Positions 42,512-51,021 of a stretch of 64,000 bases of DNA are shown in pieces. Location of the stretch: assembly GCF_007096635.1 (NCBI RefSeq), contig NZ_VKAA01000025.1, forward strand, positions 1-64,000. The letters are read 5' to 3'. Below the pieces are notes generated by a model, which did not search any database, was not told where the DNA came from, and worked only from the letters and a program-made list of their open reading frames with translations. Position 1 is the stretch's first letter; every line of letters begins with the position of its first letter. The DNA is from Mycolicibacterium sp. 018/SC-01/001. Its GTDB lineage: Bacteria; Actinomycetota; Actinomycetes; Mycobacteriales; Mycobacteriaceae. Both the position numbers and the translations under genes were made by a program.

Positions 42512-43795
42512 ATGCCGGCACCGCACGGCACCGCCACACACGAACCGGCGGTCACACACGGGGCTCGTCGCGCCTGGACTGCCGTCGCAGTGCTCGTCGC
42601 CGTCGGCACCCTCAACTACGTCGACCGTTTCCTGCCGGGTGTGCTGGCCGAGCCCATCAAGGGTGAGCTGGCGTTGTCGGACACCGCGATCGGGGTGATC
42701 AACGGTTTCGGGTTCCTGATCGTCTACGCCGTCCTGGGCATCGTCGTCGCCCGCACTGCCGATCGCGGCATGTTCGGCACGGTCATCGCGGGCTGCCTGA
42801 CGCTGTGGGGTGCGATGACCATGCTCGGCGGTGCAGTCCAATCCGGCCTTCAGCTCGCACTGACTCGCGTCGGAGTCGCCGTCGGTGAAGCGGGCAGCAC
42901 CCCGGCGGCACACGCGTACGTCGCACACAACTTCACCCCTGAGAAGAGGTCGGCGCCGCTGGCCGTCATCACCATGTCCATCCCGCTGGCCAGCGCCGCC
43001 AGCCTGCTCGGCGGCGGTCTTCTCGCCGAACACATGGGATGGCGGTCGGCGTTCGTCGTGATGGGCGGGCTCAGCGTGCTGCTCGCTCCACTGGTGTTGT
43101 GGGTGCTGGGTCGCAGGCAGACGCTGCCCAGCGCACCGCAGGTGCGCGCCGGTGCGCCGAGTCGCTGGCAGCTGCTGACCAAGCCCAGCTTCCTGGCCGT
43201 CGTATGCGGTACGTCGCTGGTGTCGGCCGCCGGCTATTCACTGACGACCTTCGCGCCGGCGTTCCTGATGCGCGGTCGTGGCATGTCGATCGGCGAGGTC
43301 GGCATCGAATACGGAATCGCCACCGGCCTGCTCGGAATCCTCGGGCTGCTCGTCGTCGGCCGGATCGCCGACCGGCTCGCCGCCCGCGACCCACGCTGGT
43401 TGCTGTGGATCGTGGTCGTGGTGATCGCGGCGCTGCTGCCGGCGTCGGCCTTGGCGTTCACCGTGTCGAACCGCACGGTCTGCGTGTGGTTGCTGGCGCT
43501 GGCCTACGTCATCGGCACCGCGTACCTCGCACCGTCGATCGCGGCGATCCAACGGTTGGTTCCAGCGGAACAGCGCGCCACCGCGTCCGCGATCTTCCTG
43601 TTCTTCAACGCGACGCTGGGCGCGGTGGGGCCGTTCCTGACCGGTGTGATCAGCGATGCGCTGACCGCCGATCTCGGACCGCAGGCGCTGGGCCGCGCCC
43701 TGCTGATCCTGGTGCCGACCATGCAGCTGGTGGCGATCGGCTGCTACGCGCTGGCCGCCCGGCGCTACCGCCGGGACATCATCGAGGAGTCGTGA
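42512..43795 (+). CDS. MFS transporter, Spns-like
   Basis: This 427-residue carrier has 12 helices. The first helix ends VGTLNYVDRFLPG, the pattern of spinster-like and anion:cation symporter MFS proteins; ARTADRG corresponds to the conserved loop 2-3 motif. AAGGAG lies 4 nt before the ATG at 42512; an in-frame ATG at 42482 would add ten residues. It probably forms a unit with the LysR regulator 36 bp upstream. Substrate is unknown. Confidence 0.83.
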   Translation: MPAPHGTATHEPAVTHGARRAWTAVAVLVAVGTLNYVDRFLPGVLAEPIKGELALSDTAIGVINGFGFLIVYAVLGIVVARTADRGMFGTVIAGCLTLWGAMTMLGGAVQSGLQLALTRVGVAVGEAGSTPAAHAYVAHNFTPEKRSAPLAVITMSIPLASAASLLGGGLLAEHMGWRSAFVVMGGLSVLLAPLVLWVLGRRQTLPSAPQVRAGAPSRWQLLTKPSFLAVVCGTSLVSAAGYSLTTFAPAFLMRGRGMSIGEVGIEYGIATGLLGILGLLVVGRIADRLAARDPRWLLWIVVVVIAALLPASALAFTVSNRTVCVWLLALAYVIGTAYLAPSIAAIQRLVPAEQRATASAIFLFFNATLGAVGPFLTGVISDALTADLGPQALGRALLILVPTMQLVAIGCYALAARRYRRDIIEES

Positions 43796-43815
43796 GCTGG
43801 TGTCGGCAATCTGAG

Positions 43816-43898
43816 TGCGCGAGGGGGGACTCGAACCCCCACGCCCATCGGGCAATGGAACCTAAATCCATCTCGTCTGCCAGTTCCGACACTCGCGC
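43816..43898 (-). tRNA. tRNA-Leu (TAG)
   Basis: Read on the minus strand, GCGCGAG at the 5' end pairs with CTCGCGC at the 3' end. The anticodon loop TTTAGGT gives TAG (43862-43864). The long variable arm TGCCCGATGGGCG is typical of a class II tRNA, and the T arm GGGGG-TTCGAGT-CCCCC is intact. CCA is not encoded. Confidence 0.97.
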
Positions 43899-44757
43899 AA
43901 GCCCGCCGATACTAGCGCGCCGATCATCGATTCGATGTGTCGGACAGGACCCATATTCTGACCTCAGCCAAGAGGCAGGGGGAGCCGACATCCGATCCGA
44001 AGAAGAATTCGACGAAGTTCGACGTCTGATCCGCGACGGCTTCAATGACTGCGAGATCTCGCGGCAGACGGGCATTCCGCGCAAGACGGTATGGGAGTGG
44101 CGTCGTCACCCAACCCGTAGGCGCCCGGGCTCTCGTTCGTGCCCACGCAACCGCACACTTGACGCCCTCCCGGAGGGGCCGTATGCCTACGTGCTCGGAA
44201 TGTATCTCGGCGACGGTTGCATCTCGCGCCAAGCGCGCACATACATACTCCGCATCACCTGCGACAAGCGATACCCCGCCATCATAGAAAGATGTCGCGC
44301 CGCCATCGACGCGTTGTTTCCGCCACAGAGTTCAGGCGTGTACTGGCGACCCGAAGGGTGTGCTGACGTGTACCTCTGTTCGAAGCACTGGCCATGCCTG
44401 CTGCCGCAGCACGGACCGGGTCGTAAGCACCACCGCCGCATCACTCTGGAACCGTGGCAGCAGGCGATCGTCGACAACGAGGCCGAGGAGTTCGTCCTCG
44501 GGCTTCTGCACAGTGACGGGTGCCGCGTCGTCGCCAACGATCGGGGAATCTTGAGCGTCAGGTATCACTTCAGCAATCGGTCCGAGGACATCATCGGACT
44601 GTTCACTGCTGCCCTCGACCTTCTCGACATACCGTGGCGGCGATCGGATGACCACACGGTGTCCATCTACCGCAAGGTCGGAACTGAGCGCCTCGATGAG
44701 TTCGTCGGCCCGAAGGACAGCGCGGTACCGTTGACCGGTGTCCACTACGCGGCGTAG
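43855..44757 (+). CDS. LAGLIDADG endonuclease-like protein with N-terminal HTH; start uncertain
   Basis: The clear protein begins near 43990 with a helix-turn-helix (DGFNDCEISRQTGIPRKTVW). It contains two LAGLIDADG-type helices, YVLGMYLGDGCI (44188-44223) and FVLGLLHSDGC (about 44491-44523), each with the acidic residue used for metal binding. This fits a single-chain homing endonuclease or a related Wbl-like HTH-LAGLIDADG family. The only ATG upstream in frame, 43855, lies inside the antisense tRNA-Leu, and no ATG, GTG or TTG occurs between it and 44191. The start codon may have been lost, or a rare ATC or ATT is used. It overlaps lprD by 20 bp. Confidence 0.62.
   Translation: MEPKSISSASSDTRASPPILARRSSIRCVGQDPYSDLSQEAGGADIRSEEEFDEVRRLIRDGFNDCEISRQTGIPRKTVWEWRRHPTRRRPGSRSCPRNRTLDALPEGPYAYVLGMYLGDGCISRQARTYILRITCDKRYPAIIERCRAAIDALFPPQSSGVYWRPEGCADVYLCSKHWPCLLPQHGPGRKHHRRITLEPWQQAIVDNEAEEFVLGLLHSDGCRVVANDRGILSVRYHFSNRSEDIIGLFTAALDLLDIPWRRSDDHTVSIYRKVGTERLDEFVGPKDSAVPLTGVHYAA
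43909..43914 (-). promoter_or_regulatory. Candidate -10 box of tRNA-Leu
   Basis: TAGTAT on the minus strand lies 10 nt before the tRNA 5' end at 43898. The same DNA is the 5' flank of the endonuclease-like gene, so that insertion lies right against the tRNA promoter. Confidence 0.45.
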
Positions 44758-45133
44758 GAGGCCGGCGCTGATCCTGTTGGTGATCGTCGCTGCCTCCGGT
44801 TGCCTCGCATTGGCGTGGTGGCAGTGGACACGCTTCGAATCCACCTCGGGCAGCTTCCAGAACCTCGGGTACGCGCTGCAGTGGCCGGCCTTCGCGGGAT
44901 TCTGCGTGTACGCCTACGTCAAGTTCGTCCGCTACGAGGACGCACCGCCCGCGCCGCACAAAGCGGACACGCTCACCGAGATCCCGGCGGGCCTGCTGCC
45001 CGAACGCCCGAGCGCAGCGAAGACCGACGCCGATGTGACGCTGCGCGAATACAACGCCTACCTGGCCGAACTCGCCAGAGCAGATGCCGAATCGGCCAGA
45101 AACGACGACAAGATGACAGGAACCGGCACGTGA
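44738..45133 (+). CDS. lprD: Putative lipoprotein LprD
   Basis: This 131-residue membrane or lipoprotein begins with a basic stretch and a hydrophobic helix ending in a lipobox-like AASGC (Cys near 22), then a second helix (LQWPAFAGFCVYAYVKF) and an acidic, Ala-rich tail. Gene order (before a DUF3817 gene and rdgB) matches Rv1343c. The GTG at 44738 lies within the endonuclease-like gene, and the 3' end overlaps the next gene by 4 bp (GTGA). Function is unknown. Confidence 0.8.
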   Translation: MSTTRRRRPALILLVIVAASGCLALAWWQWTRFESTSGSFQNLGYALQWPAFAGFCVYAYVKFVRYEDAPPAPHKADTLTEIPAGLLPERPSAAKTDADVTLREYNAYLAELARADAESARNDDKMTGTGT

Positions 45134-45477
45134 CCGCACCCGAATCTCCCTCGCCGCTCGCCTCCGTCGAGACCGTCCGCAAGGCCCTGACCGGCTATCG
45201 CGTCATGGCCTGGGCGACCGGCGTCTGGCTGATCGCCCTGTGCTACGAGATGGTGATGAAGTACGGCTTCGGCGACGACTCGCTCAGCTGGATCGCCGTC
45301 GTGCACGGCTGGGTCTACTTCGTCTACCTGCTGTTCACCGCGAATCTGGCGGTGAAGGTCCGCTGGCCGATCGCCAAGACCGTCGGCATCCTGCTGGCGG
45401 GCACGATTCCGCTGGTCGGCATCATCGTCGAGCACTTCCAGACCCAGAACATCAAGGCTCAGTTCGGACTGAGCTGA
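45130..45477 (+). CDS. DUF3817 membrane protein (Rv1342c-like)
   Basis: This 115-residue protein has three hydrophobic helices and conserved polar spots (YRVMAWATGVWLIAL, VHGWVYFVYLLF). These are the signature of DUF3817, a family also fused to other transporters. It overlaps lprD by GTGA, so the two are translated together. It is convergent with rdgB, with a 4-bp gap. Confidence 0.86.
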   Translation: MTAPESPSPLASVETVRKALTGYRVMAWATGVWLIALCYEMVMKYGFGDDSLSWIAVVHGWVYFVYLLFTANLAVKVRWPIAKTVGILLAGTIPLVGIIVEHFQTQNIKAQFGLS

Positions 45478-45481
45478 CCCG

Positions 45482-46090
45482 TCACACCAGCGCGCGCAGC
45501 GACGGCACCAGCGCGGCGAGCGCCCGGCCGCGATGCGACGCCGCATCCTTCTCCTGTGGGCTGAGCTCGGCGGCGGTCCGGTCCGATCCCGCAGGCAGGA
45601 ACACCGGGTCGTACCCGAACCCACCGTCGCCGCGCGGCTCGCGCACGATGGCGCCGCGCCATTCGCCGCGCACGACGACGATGTCGGCGGCGCCGGGGCC
45701 GTGGACCAGCGCGCAGGCCGACACGAACGCGGCGCCGCGCCGCTCGTCGGGCACGTCGGCGAGCTGGCCGAGCAGCAGCGCGGTGTTGGCGGCGTCGTCC
45801 CCGTGCCGGCCCGCCCACCGCGCGCTGAGTACGCCCGGCATGCCGTTGAGTGCGTCGACCTCGAGGCCGGAGTCGTCGGCCACGCTCGGCAGCCCTGTCG
45901 CGACGTAGGCATCTCGCGCCTTGGCCAGCGCGTTCTCCTCGAACGTCGCACCCGTCTCGGGCGCTTCATCGAACGCGGGGACATCGGCCAGTGACAGCAG
46001 CGTCACACCGGCCACTCCGGCCGCGTCGAGCACCCGGTGGAGCTCGGTGAGTTTCTTGGCGTTGCGCGTGGCAACCAGGAGCCGGGTCAG
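45482..46090 (-). CDS. rdgB: dITP/XTP pyrophosphatase RdgB, non-standard start
   Basis: This enzyme removes ITP, dITP and XTP from the nucleotide pool. Conserved segments are LVATRNAKKLTEL, FEENALAKARDAY, ADDSGLEVDALNGMPGVLSARWAG, GDGGFGYDPVF and SHRGRAL. The first conserved segment lies upstream of the first ATG or GTG (46033), so a start there would delete the substrate-binding N-terminus. The only sensible start is CTG at 46088-46090, giving LTRLLVATRN and 202 residues. That CTG overlaps the rph TGA by 4 bp, as ATGA or GTGA starts do. It corresponds to Rv1341. Confidence 0.9.
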   Translation of the reverse strand: MTRLLVATRNAKKLTELHRVLDAAGVAGVTLLSLADVPAFDEAPETGATFEENALAKARDAYVATGLPSVADDSGLEVDALNGMPGVLSARWAGRHGDDAANTALLLGQLADVPDERRGAAFVSACALVHGPGAADIVVVRGEWRGAIVREPRGDGGFGYDPVFLPAGSDRTAAELSPQEKDAASHRGRALAALVPSLRALV

Positions 46091-46869
46091 CTTCCGAACG
46101 CCTTCTTCGCGGGCTCGCCCGACTCGGGCAGCGTCCCCGGGTACGGCAGCTCCAGCGCCTCGCGCTGGATCACGAACAGCTGGTCGCAGGCGGCCATCGC
46201 CGCGTCGAGCATCTTGTCCAGGGTGGAGCGGGGGAACGTGGCGCCCTCACCCGTGCCCTGGATCTCGACGAGAGTCCCGGTGTCGGTCGCGACGACGTTC
46301 ATGTCCACCTCGGCGCGCGAATCCTCGGTGTAGGGCAGATCCACGCGAATCCGTCCGTCGACGACGCCGACGCTGACCGCGGCGATCGCGCACGACAGCG
46401 GGCGCGGGTCCTTGAGCTTGCCCGCTGCCGCCAGATAGGTCACCGCGTCGGCCAATGCCACATAGGCACCGGTGATGGCCGCGGTGCGCGTACCGCCGTC
46501 GGCCTGCAGGACGTCGCAGTCGATCGCGATCGTGTTCTCCCCCAGCGCGGCCAGGTCGATGCACGCGCGCAGCGAACGCCCGACGAGTCGGCTGATCTCC
46601 TGCGTGCGGCCGCCCACCCGGCCCTTCACCGACTCCCGGTCGGACCGGTCGTGGGTGGCGGCCGGCAGCATCGCGTACTCGGCGGTCAGCCAACCCTGGC
46701 CGGAGCCCTTGCGCCATCGCGGCACACCCTCGGTGACGCTCGCCGTGCACATCACGCGGGTCTGTCCGAACTCGACCAGCACCGAGCCGGCCGGATGCGT
46801 GGTGAAGCCGCGGGTCAACGTGACCGGGCGCAGTTCGTCGTCGAGCCGGCCGTCTTCTCGTCTGGACAC
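46087..46869 (-). CDS. rph: Ribonuclease PH
   Basis: This 260-residue phosphorolytic 3'-5' exonuclease trims tRNA precursors. SRREDGRLDDELRPV at the N-terminus, GRTQEISRLVGRSLRACID and DVLQADGGTRTAAI are the conserved phosphate- and RNA-binding segments. The GTG at 46869 is the family start. The stop overlaps the rdgB start, so the two are coupled. It corresponds to Rv1340 and lies 97 bp after the metallo-beta-lactamase gene in the same orientation. Confidence 0.94.
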   Translation of the reverse strand: MSRREDGRLDDELRPVTLTRGFTTHPAGSVLVEFGQTRVMCTASVTEGVPRWRKGSGQGWLTAEYAMLPAATHDRSDRESVKGRVGGRTQEISRLVGRSLRACIDLAALGENTIAIDCDVLQADGGTRTAAITGAYVALADAVTYLAAAGKLKDPRPLSCAIAAVSVGVVDGRIRVDLPYTEDSRAEVDMNVVATDTGTLVEIQGTGEGATFPRSTLDKMLDAAMAACDQLFVIQREALELPYPGTLPESGEPAKKAFGS

Positions 46870-46939
46870 GGCCCAACCCTAGCCGGTCGTCATGACCGCG
46901 CCGAGATCGACGTAAAGGCGGGGATCTCTCGCACTTTCT

Positions 46940-46961
46940 CGCCCAAACGTCGGTTTGGGCG
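46940..46961 (-). terminator. Hairpin between the Rv1339-like gene and rph
   Basis: A perfect 9-bp stem, CGCCCAAAC and GTTTGGGCG, closes a four-base loop, 5 bp after the stop of the phosphodiesterase gene. No U tract follows. It may partly terminate or process the transcript ahead of rph-rdgB. Confidence 0.5.
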
Positions 46962-46966
46962 GGAAG

Positions 46967-47734
46967 TCAGCGACGGGTGATGTCGAAAGCCTCATTGGCG
47001 ACGACCGCGTGCACGGGCCCGTCGAACTCGGCCTTGGCCTCACTGATGACGTCCTCGCGCGATGTCCACGGCGGAATGTGGGTGAGCAGGAGTTCGCCCA
47101 CGCCCGCACGAGCGGCCGCGCGGCCGGCCTCGGTGCCCGAGAGGTGCAGGCGCGGCGGGCGGTCCGGATCGTGGGTCCATGACGCCTCGCACAGGAACAC
47201 GTCGGCATCGCGGGCCAGGTCGATCAGCGCATCGCAGTAGCCGGTGTCACCGCTGTACACGAGCGTGGCGCCCGAGGGGTCGACGATGCGCATGCCGTAG
47301 GACTCGGTCGGATGGCAGACCAGCCGCGGCACGATCGTCAGCGAGCCGATCTCGACGGGCTGATTGTCGACCCAGTGCCGGATGTCGAAGATGTCGGTGA
47401 AGTCGTCGATCTCACCGCCCTCGGGCGAGGAAGCCGAACCGAGGCGCGCCCACGTGTTGGCCGGACCGTAGATGACCCCCCGCTCTGTCGCGGGACTCGG
47501 GTGATACCGACGCCAGACGAAAAGGCCGGGCAGGTCCAGGCAGTGATCGGCGTGCAGGTGCGACAGCAGGACATGCACCGAATTCGGGTCCGCGTGGCGC
47601 TGCAGCGCCCCGAGAACTCCCCCGCCGAAGTCGAGCACGAGCGGGGGCGTGTCGGGCGCGGTCACCAGATATCCGGACGCGGGCGAATCAGGTCCGACCA
47701 CGCTGCCGGAACACCCCAGAACGGTGATTCGCAC
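46967..47734 (-). CDS. Metallo-beta-lactamase-fold cyclic nucleotide phosphodiesterase (Rv1339-like)
   Basis: This 255-residue MBL-fold protein has the metal motif SHLHADHCLDL near 58, with further His/Asp ligands in LVCHPTES, YSGDTGYCD and LTHIPPW. Rv1339 is reported as an atypical class II cAMP phosphodiesterase that affects antibiotic tolerance. The GTG at 47734 begins VRITVLGCSGS; GTG at 47740 would add two residues. It is 100 bp after murI. Confidence 0.88.
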   Translation of the reverse strand: MRITVLGCSGSVVGPDSPASGYLVTAPDTPPLVLDFGGGVLGALQRHADPNSVHVLLSHLHADHCLDLPGLFVWRRYHPSPATERGVIYGPANTWARLGSASSPEGGEIDDFTDIFDIRHWVDNQPVEIGSLTIVPRLVCHPTESYGMRIVDPSGATLVYSGDTGYCDALIDLARDADVFLCEASWTHDPDRPPRLHLSGTEAGRAAARAGVGELLLTHIPPWTSREDVISEAKAEFDGPVHAVVANEAFDITRR

Positions 47735-47790
47735 GCCCACTAGCTTGCCATGCCCACCGGAGTCATGCGGAAAACATGGCCGCTTTCCGT

Positions 47791-47826
47791 GGCCGTTTCG
47801 GAGGCCGTTTCGGAGGCCGTTTCGGA
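47791..47826. repeat. Three tandem copies of a 12-bp unit
   Basis: GGCCGTTTCGGA is repeated exactly three times, with a degenerate relative (GGCCGCTTTCCG) just before. It lies between murI and the Rv1339-like gene. Its length is a multiple of three but it is not in a supported gene. Confidence 0.9.
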
Positions 47827-47834
47827 GTCCCGGG

Positions 47835-48665
47835 TCATGTCCTGCTGCCGGCGTGACCGCCGACATGGCGCACCCCGTCGAGGGTGGGCCCCAGGAAACG
47901 CGCCGCCAACCGTGTGAACGCCTCGGGATCGCCCGTCGCCTCGAACGCCCGCTGCGGCGCGGGCAGCCCGTCGCCCGGGTGGGCGCGCAGCAGATCACGC
48001 TCCGTCAGCACCCGCAGCAGATCCTTTGCTGTCTCCTCCGCGCTCGACACCAGCGTGACGTCCTGGCCCATCGCGAGCTGGATCAGACCCGACAGCATCG
48101 GGTAGTGCGTGCACCCAAGCACCAGGGTGTCGACCTGAGCCTGCTGCAGCGGTTCCAGGTACCCCTCGGCAAGCCCGAGCACCTGCCGGCCGCTCGTGAC
48201 CCCGCGCTCGACGAAATCGACGAACCGGGGGCAGGCCACCGAGAACACCTCGATGCCGCGAGCCGCGGCGAACGCGTCCTGGTAGGCGCCGGACGCGATC
48301 GTCGCGGCCGTGCCGATGACGCCGACGCGACCGGTGCGGGTGGTACTCACCGCGCGCCGCACCGCGGGCAGGATCACCTCGACGACGGGGATCGGCGCGT
48401 ACCGCTCCCGCGCGTCGCGCAGGCAGGCCGACGACGCGGTGTTGCAGGCGATCACCAGCGCCTTGATGCCCCGCTCGGCGAGGTCGTCGCCGATGGCCAG
48501 AGCGTGCTCCCGGATCTGCGGGACCGTGAGCGGGCCGTAGGGGCCGTTGGCCGTGTCGCCGACGTAGACGATGTGCTCGTCGGGCAGCTGGTCGATGATC
48601 GCGCGGGCCACGGTCAGCCCACCGACGCCGGAATCGAAGATCCCGATCGGCAGGTCCGCGCTCAT
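47835..48665 (-). CDS. murI: Glutamate racemase MurI
   Basis: This 276-residue enzyme makes D-glutamate for peptidoglycan. The N-terminus SADLPIGIFDSGVGGLTV is diagnostic. The two catalytic cysteines are in ACNTASSA and LGCTHYPML. The ATG at 48665 overlaps the rhomboid stop by 4 bp (ATGA), indicating coupled translation. It corresponds to Rv1338. Confidence 0.95.
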   Translation of the reverse strand: MSADLPIGIFDSGVGGLTVARAIIDQLPDEHIVYVGDTANGPYGPLTVPQIREHALAIGDDLAERGIKALVIACNTASSACLRDARERYAPIPVVEVILPAVRRAVSTTRTGRVGVIGTAATIASGAYQDAFAAARGIEVFSVACPRFVDFVERGVTSGRQVLGLAEGYLEPLQQAQVDTLVLGCTHYPMLSGLIQLAMGQDVTLVSSAEETAKDLLRVLTERDLLRAHPGDGLPAPQRAFEATGDPEAFTRLAARFLGPTLDGVRHVGGHAGSRT

Positions 48666-49338
48666 CGGGAGAGGTACGGCGAGGCCGGGGCGCCTCGACC
48701 GAGCGCTCGGGTGCGCCGCTCCGGGCCGGACAGCAGGTAGGCGGCGAGCACGCCGGCCACTGCACCGCTCAGATGGCCCTGCCAGGACACACCGAACGTG
48801 CCCGGCAGGACGCCGAGCAGCACGCTGCCGTAGAAGAAGAGCACCAGCACGCCGACGACGATCTGCCACACCTTGCGGGTGAAGAACCCGAAGACGATCA
48901 GGAACGTGAGCCAGCCGAAGATCAGTCCCGACGCACCGATGTGGTTGGTCTCGCAGCGCACCCCGACGTACGGGCACTGTGCGCCGACGTTGCCGATCAG
49001 CCAGGTGCCGAGTCCGCCGACGAGCCAGATGACGGCCGTCGCGACGAAGAACCGTGACAGTCCGGCCAGCGTCACCAGGAAGCCGAGCACCAGCGCTGGA
49101 ACGGTGTTGGCCATCAGGTGTTCCCAATTGGCATGCAGCAGAGGCGCGAACAGGATGCCGGCCAGCCCGTCGGTCTCCAACGGTCGAATACCGTTGTCGT
49201 CCAAGCGATGCCCGCTCACCGCGTCGAAAGCCTCGATGACCCAGAGCAGTACGACGAACGACACGACGGTGACCCCGCCGACGAGCCAGGCGGGGCGTTG
49301 CCGTCCCGCGGTCGGGCCGGGGCCACCGCCGGTGCCCG

Positions 49339-49348
<10 letters not shown>
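48662..49348 (-). CDS. Rhomboid-family intramembrane serine protease
   Basis: This 228-residue protein has six or more helices. Catalytic Ser140 is in HIGASGLIFG and His192 in WQGHLSGAVAGV; the HxxxN motif (His77-Asn81) is also present. It corresponds to Rv1337. The ATG at 49348 overlaps cysM by 10 bp; the ATG at 49342 would give a 4-bp ATGA overlap and is equally plausible. Substrates are unknown. Confidence 0.9.
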
Positions 49349-50297
<949 letters not shown>

Positions 50298-50298
<1 letters not shown>

Positions 50299-50570
50299 CA
50301 GCCTCCCGCCACCGCGGGCAGGATCGTCACCGAATCACCGTCGGAGATCTCGGTGTTCAACCCGCCGGAGAACCGCACGTCCTCGTCGTTGACGTAGATG
50401 TTGACGAACTTGTGCAGCTTGCCGTTATCGACGAGGCGCTCGGTGATCCCCGAGTAGTTGGCTTCCAGATCGTCGATCACCGCCTGCAGGGTGTCGCCGG
50501 AGGCGGTCACTCGCTTCTCGCCGCCGGTGTGGGTGCGCAGGATCGTCGGGATGGACACGGTCACGGACAT
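50298..50570 (-). CDS. cysO: Sulfur-carrier protein CysO
   Basis: This 90-residue ubiquitin-like protein ends in Gly-Gly (ILPAVAGG), the site of thiocarboxylation. It delivers sulfur to CysM, forming a CysO-cysteine adduct. Its stop overlaps the cysM start by 1 bp. It corresponds to Rv1335. Confidence 0.95.
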
Positions 50571-50597
50571 GGGAAGGCTCCTCGGTTGGGGGTCTGA

Positions 50598-51011
50598 TCA
50601 GTACTGCTCGACGACGGTGACGGGTTCCTCGGTGACCACGCCGTCCACGATGCGATAGCTGCGCAGCTCGTGATCGTCGGGGTCACGCGTGGACACCAGC
50701 ACGTAGTGGGCGTCGGGCTCGGAGGCGTACGAGATGTCGGTGCGACTCGGGTAGGCCTCGGTGGCGGTGTGCGAGTGGTAGATCACGATCGGCGCCTCGT
50801 CGGCGTCCTCCATGGCCCGCCAGACCTTCAATTGCTCGCCGGAGTCGAATCGGTAGAACGTCGGCGATCGCTCGGCGTTGACCATCGCGATGAACCGCTC
50901 CGGCCGATCGGACCCCTCGGGTCCGGCGATCACCCCGCACGCCTCGTCGGGATGGTCGGCGCGGGCATGCTCGACCATCGCCGCGACCAGGTCAGCACGA
51001 ATCGTCAGCAC
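50598..51011 (-). CDS. mec: Zinc peptidase Mec (releases cysteine from CysO)
   Basis: This 137-residue JAMM/MPN+ protease has catalytic Glu23 and the metal motif His79-Ser-His81-x7-Ser89-x2-Asp92. It hydrolyses CysO-cysteine to release cysteine. The GTG at 51011 has AAGGAG upstream. It corresponds to Rv1334, 27 bp upstream of cysO. The frame is open to 51134, but the extra part overlaps the upstream gene. Confidence 0.93.
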   Translation of the reverse strand: MLTIRADLVAAMVEHARADHPDEACGVIAGPEGSDRPERFIAMVNAERSPTFYRFDSGEQLKVWRAMEDADEAPIVIYHSHTATEAYPSRTDISYASEPDAHYVLVSTRDPDDHELRSYRIVDGVVTEEPVTVVEQY

Positions 51012-51021
51012 CCGCTCTCCT

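Noticed and set aside
43816..44757. A group I intron in tRNA-Leu encoding the endonuclease
   Set aside because: The tRNA is uninterrupted and transcribed away from the endonuclease-like gene, so an intron origin at this site is not supported.
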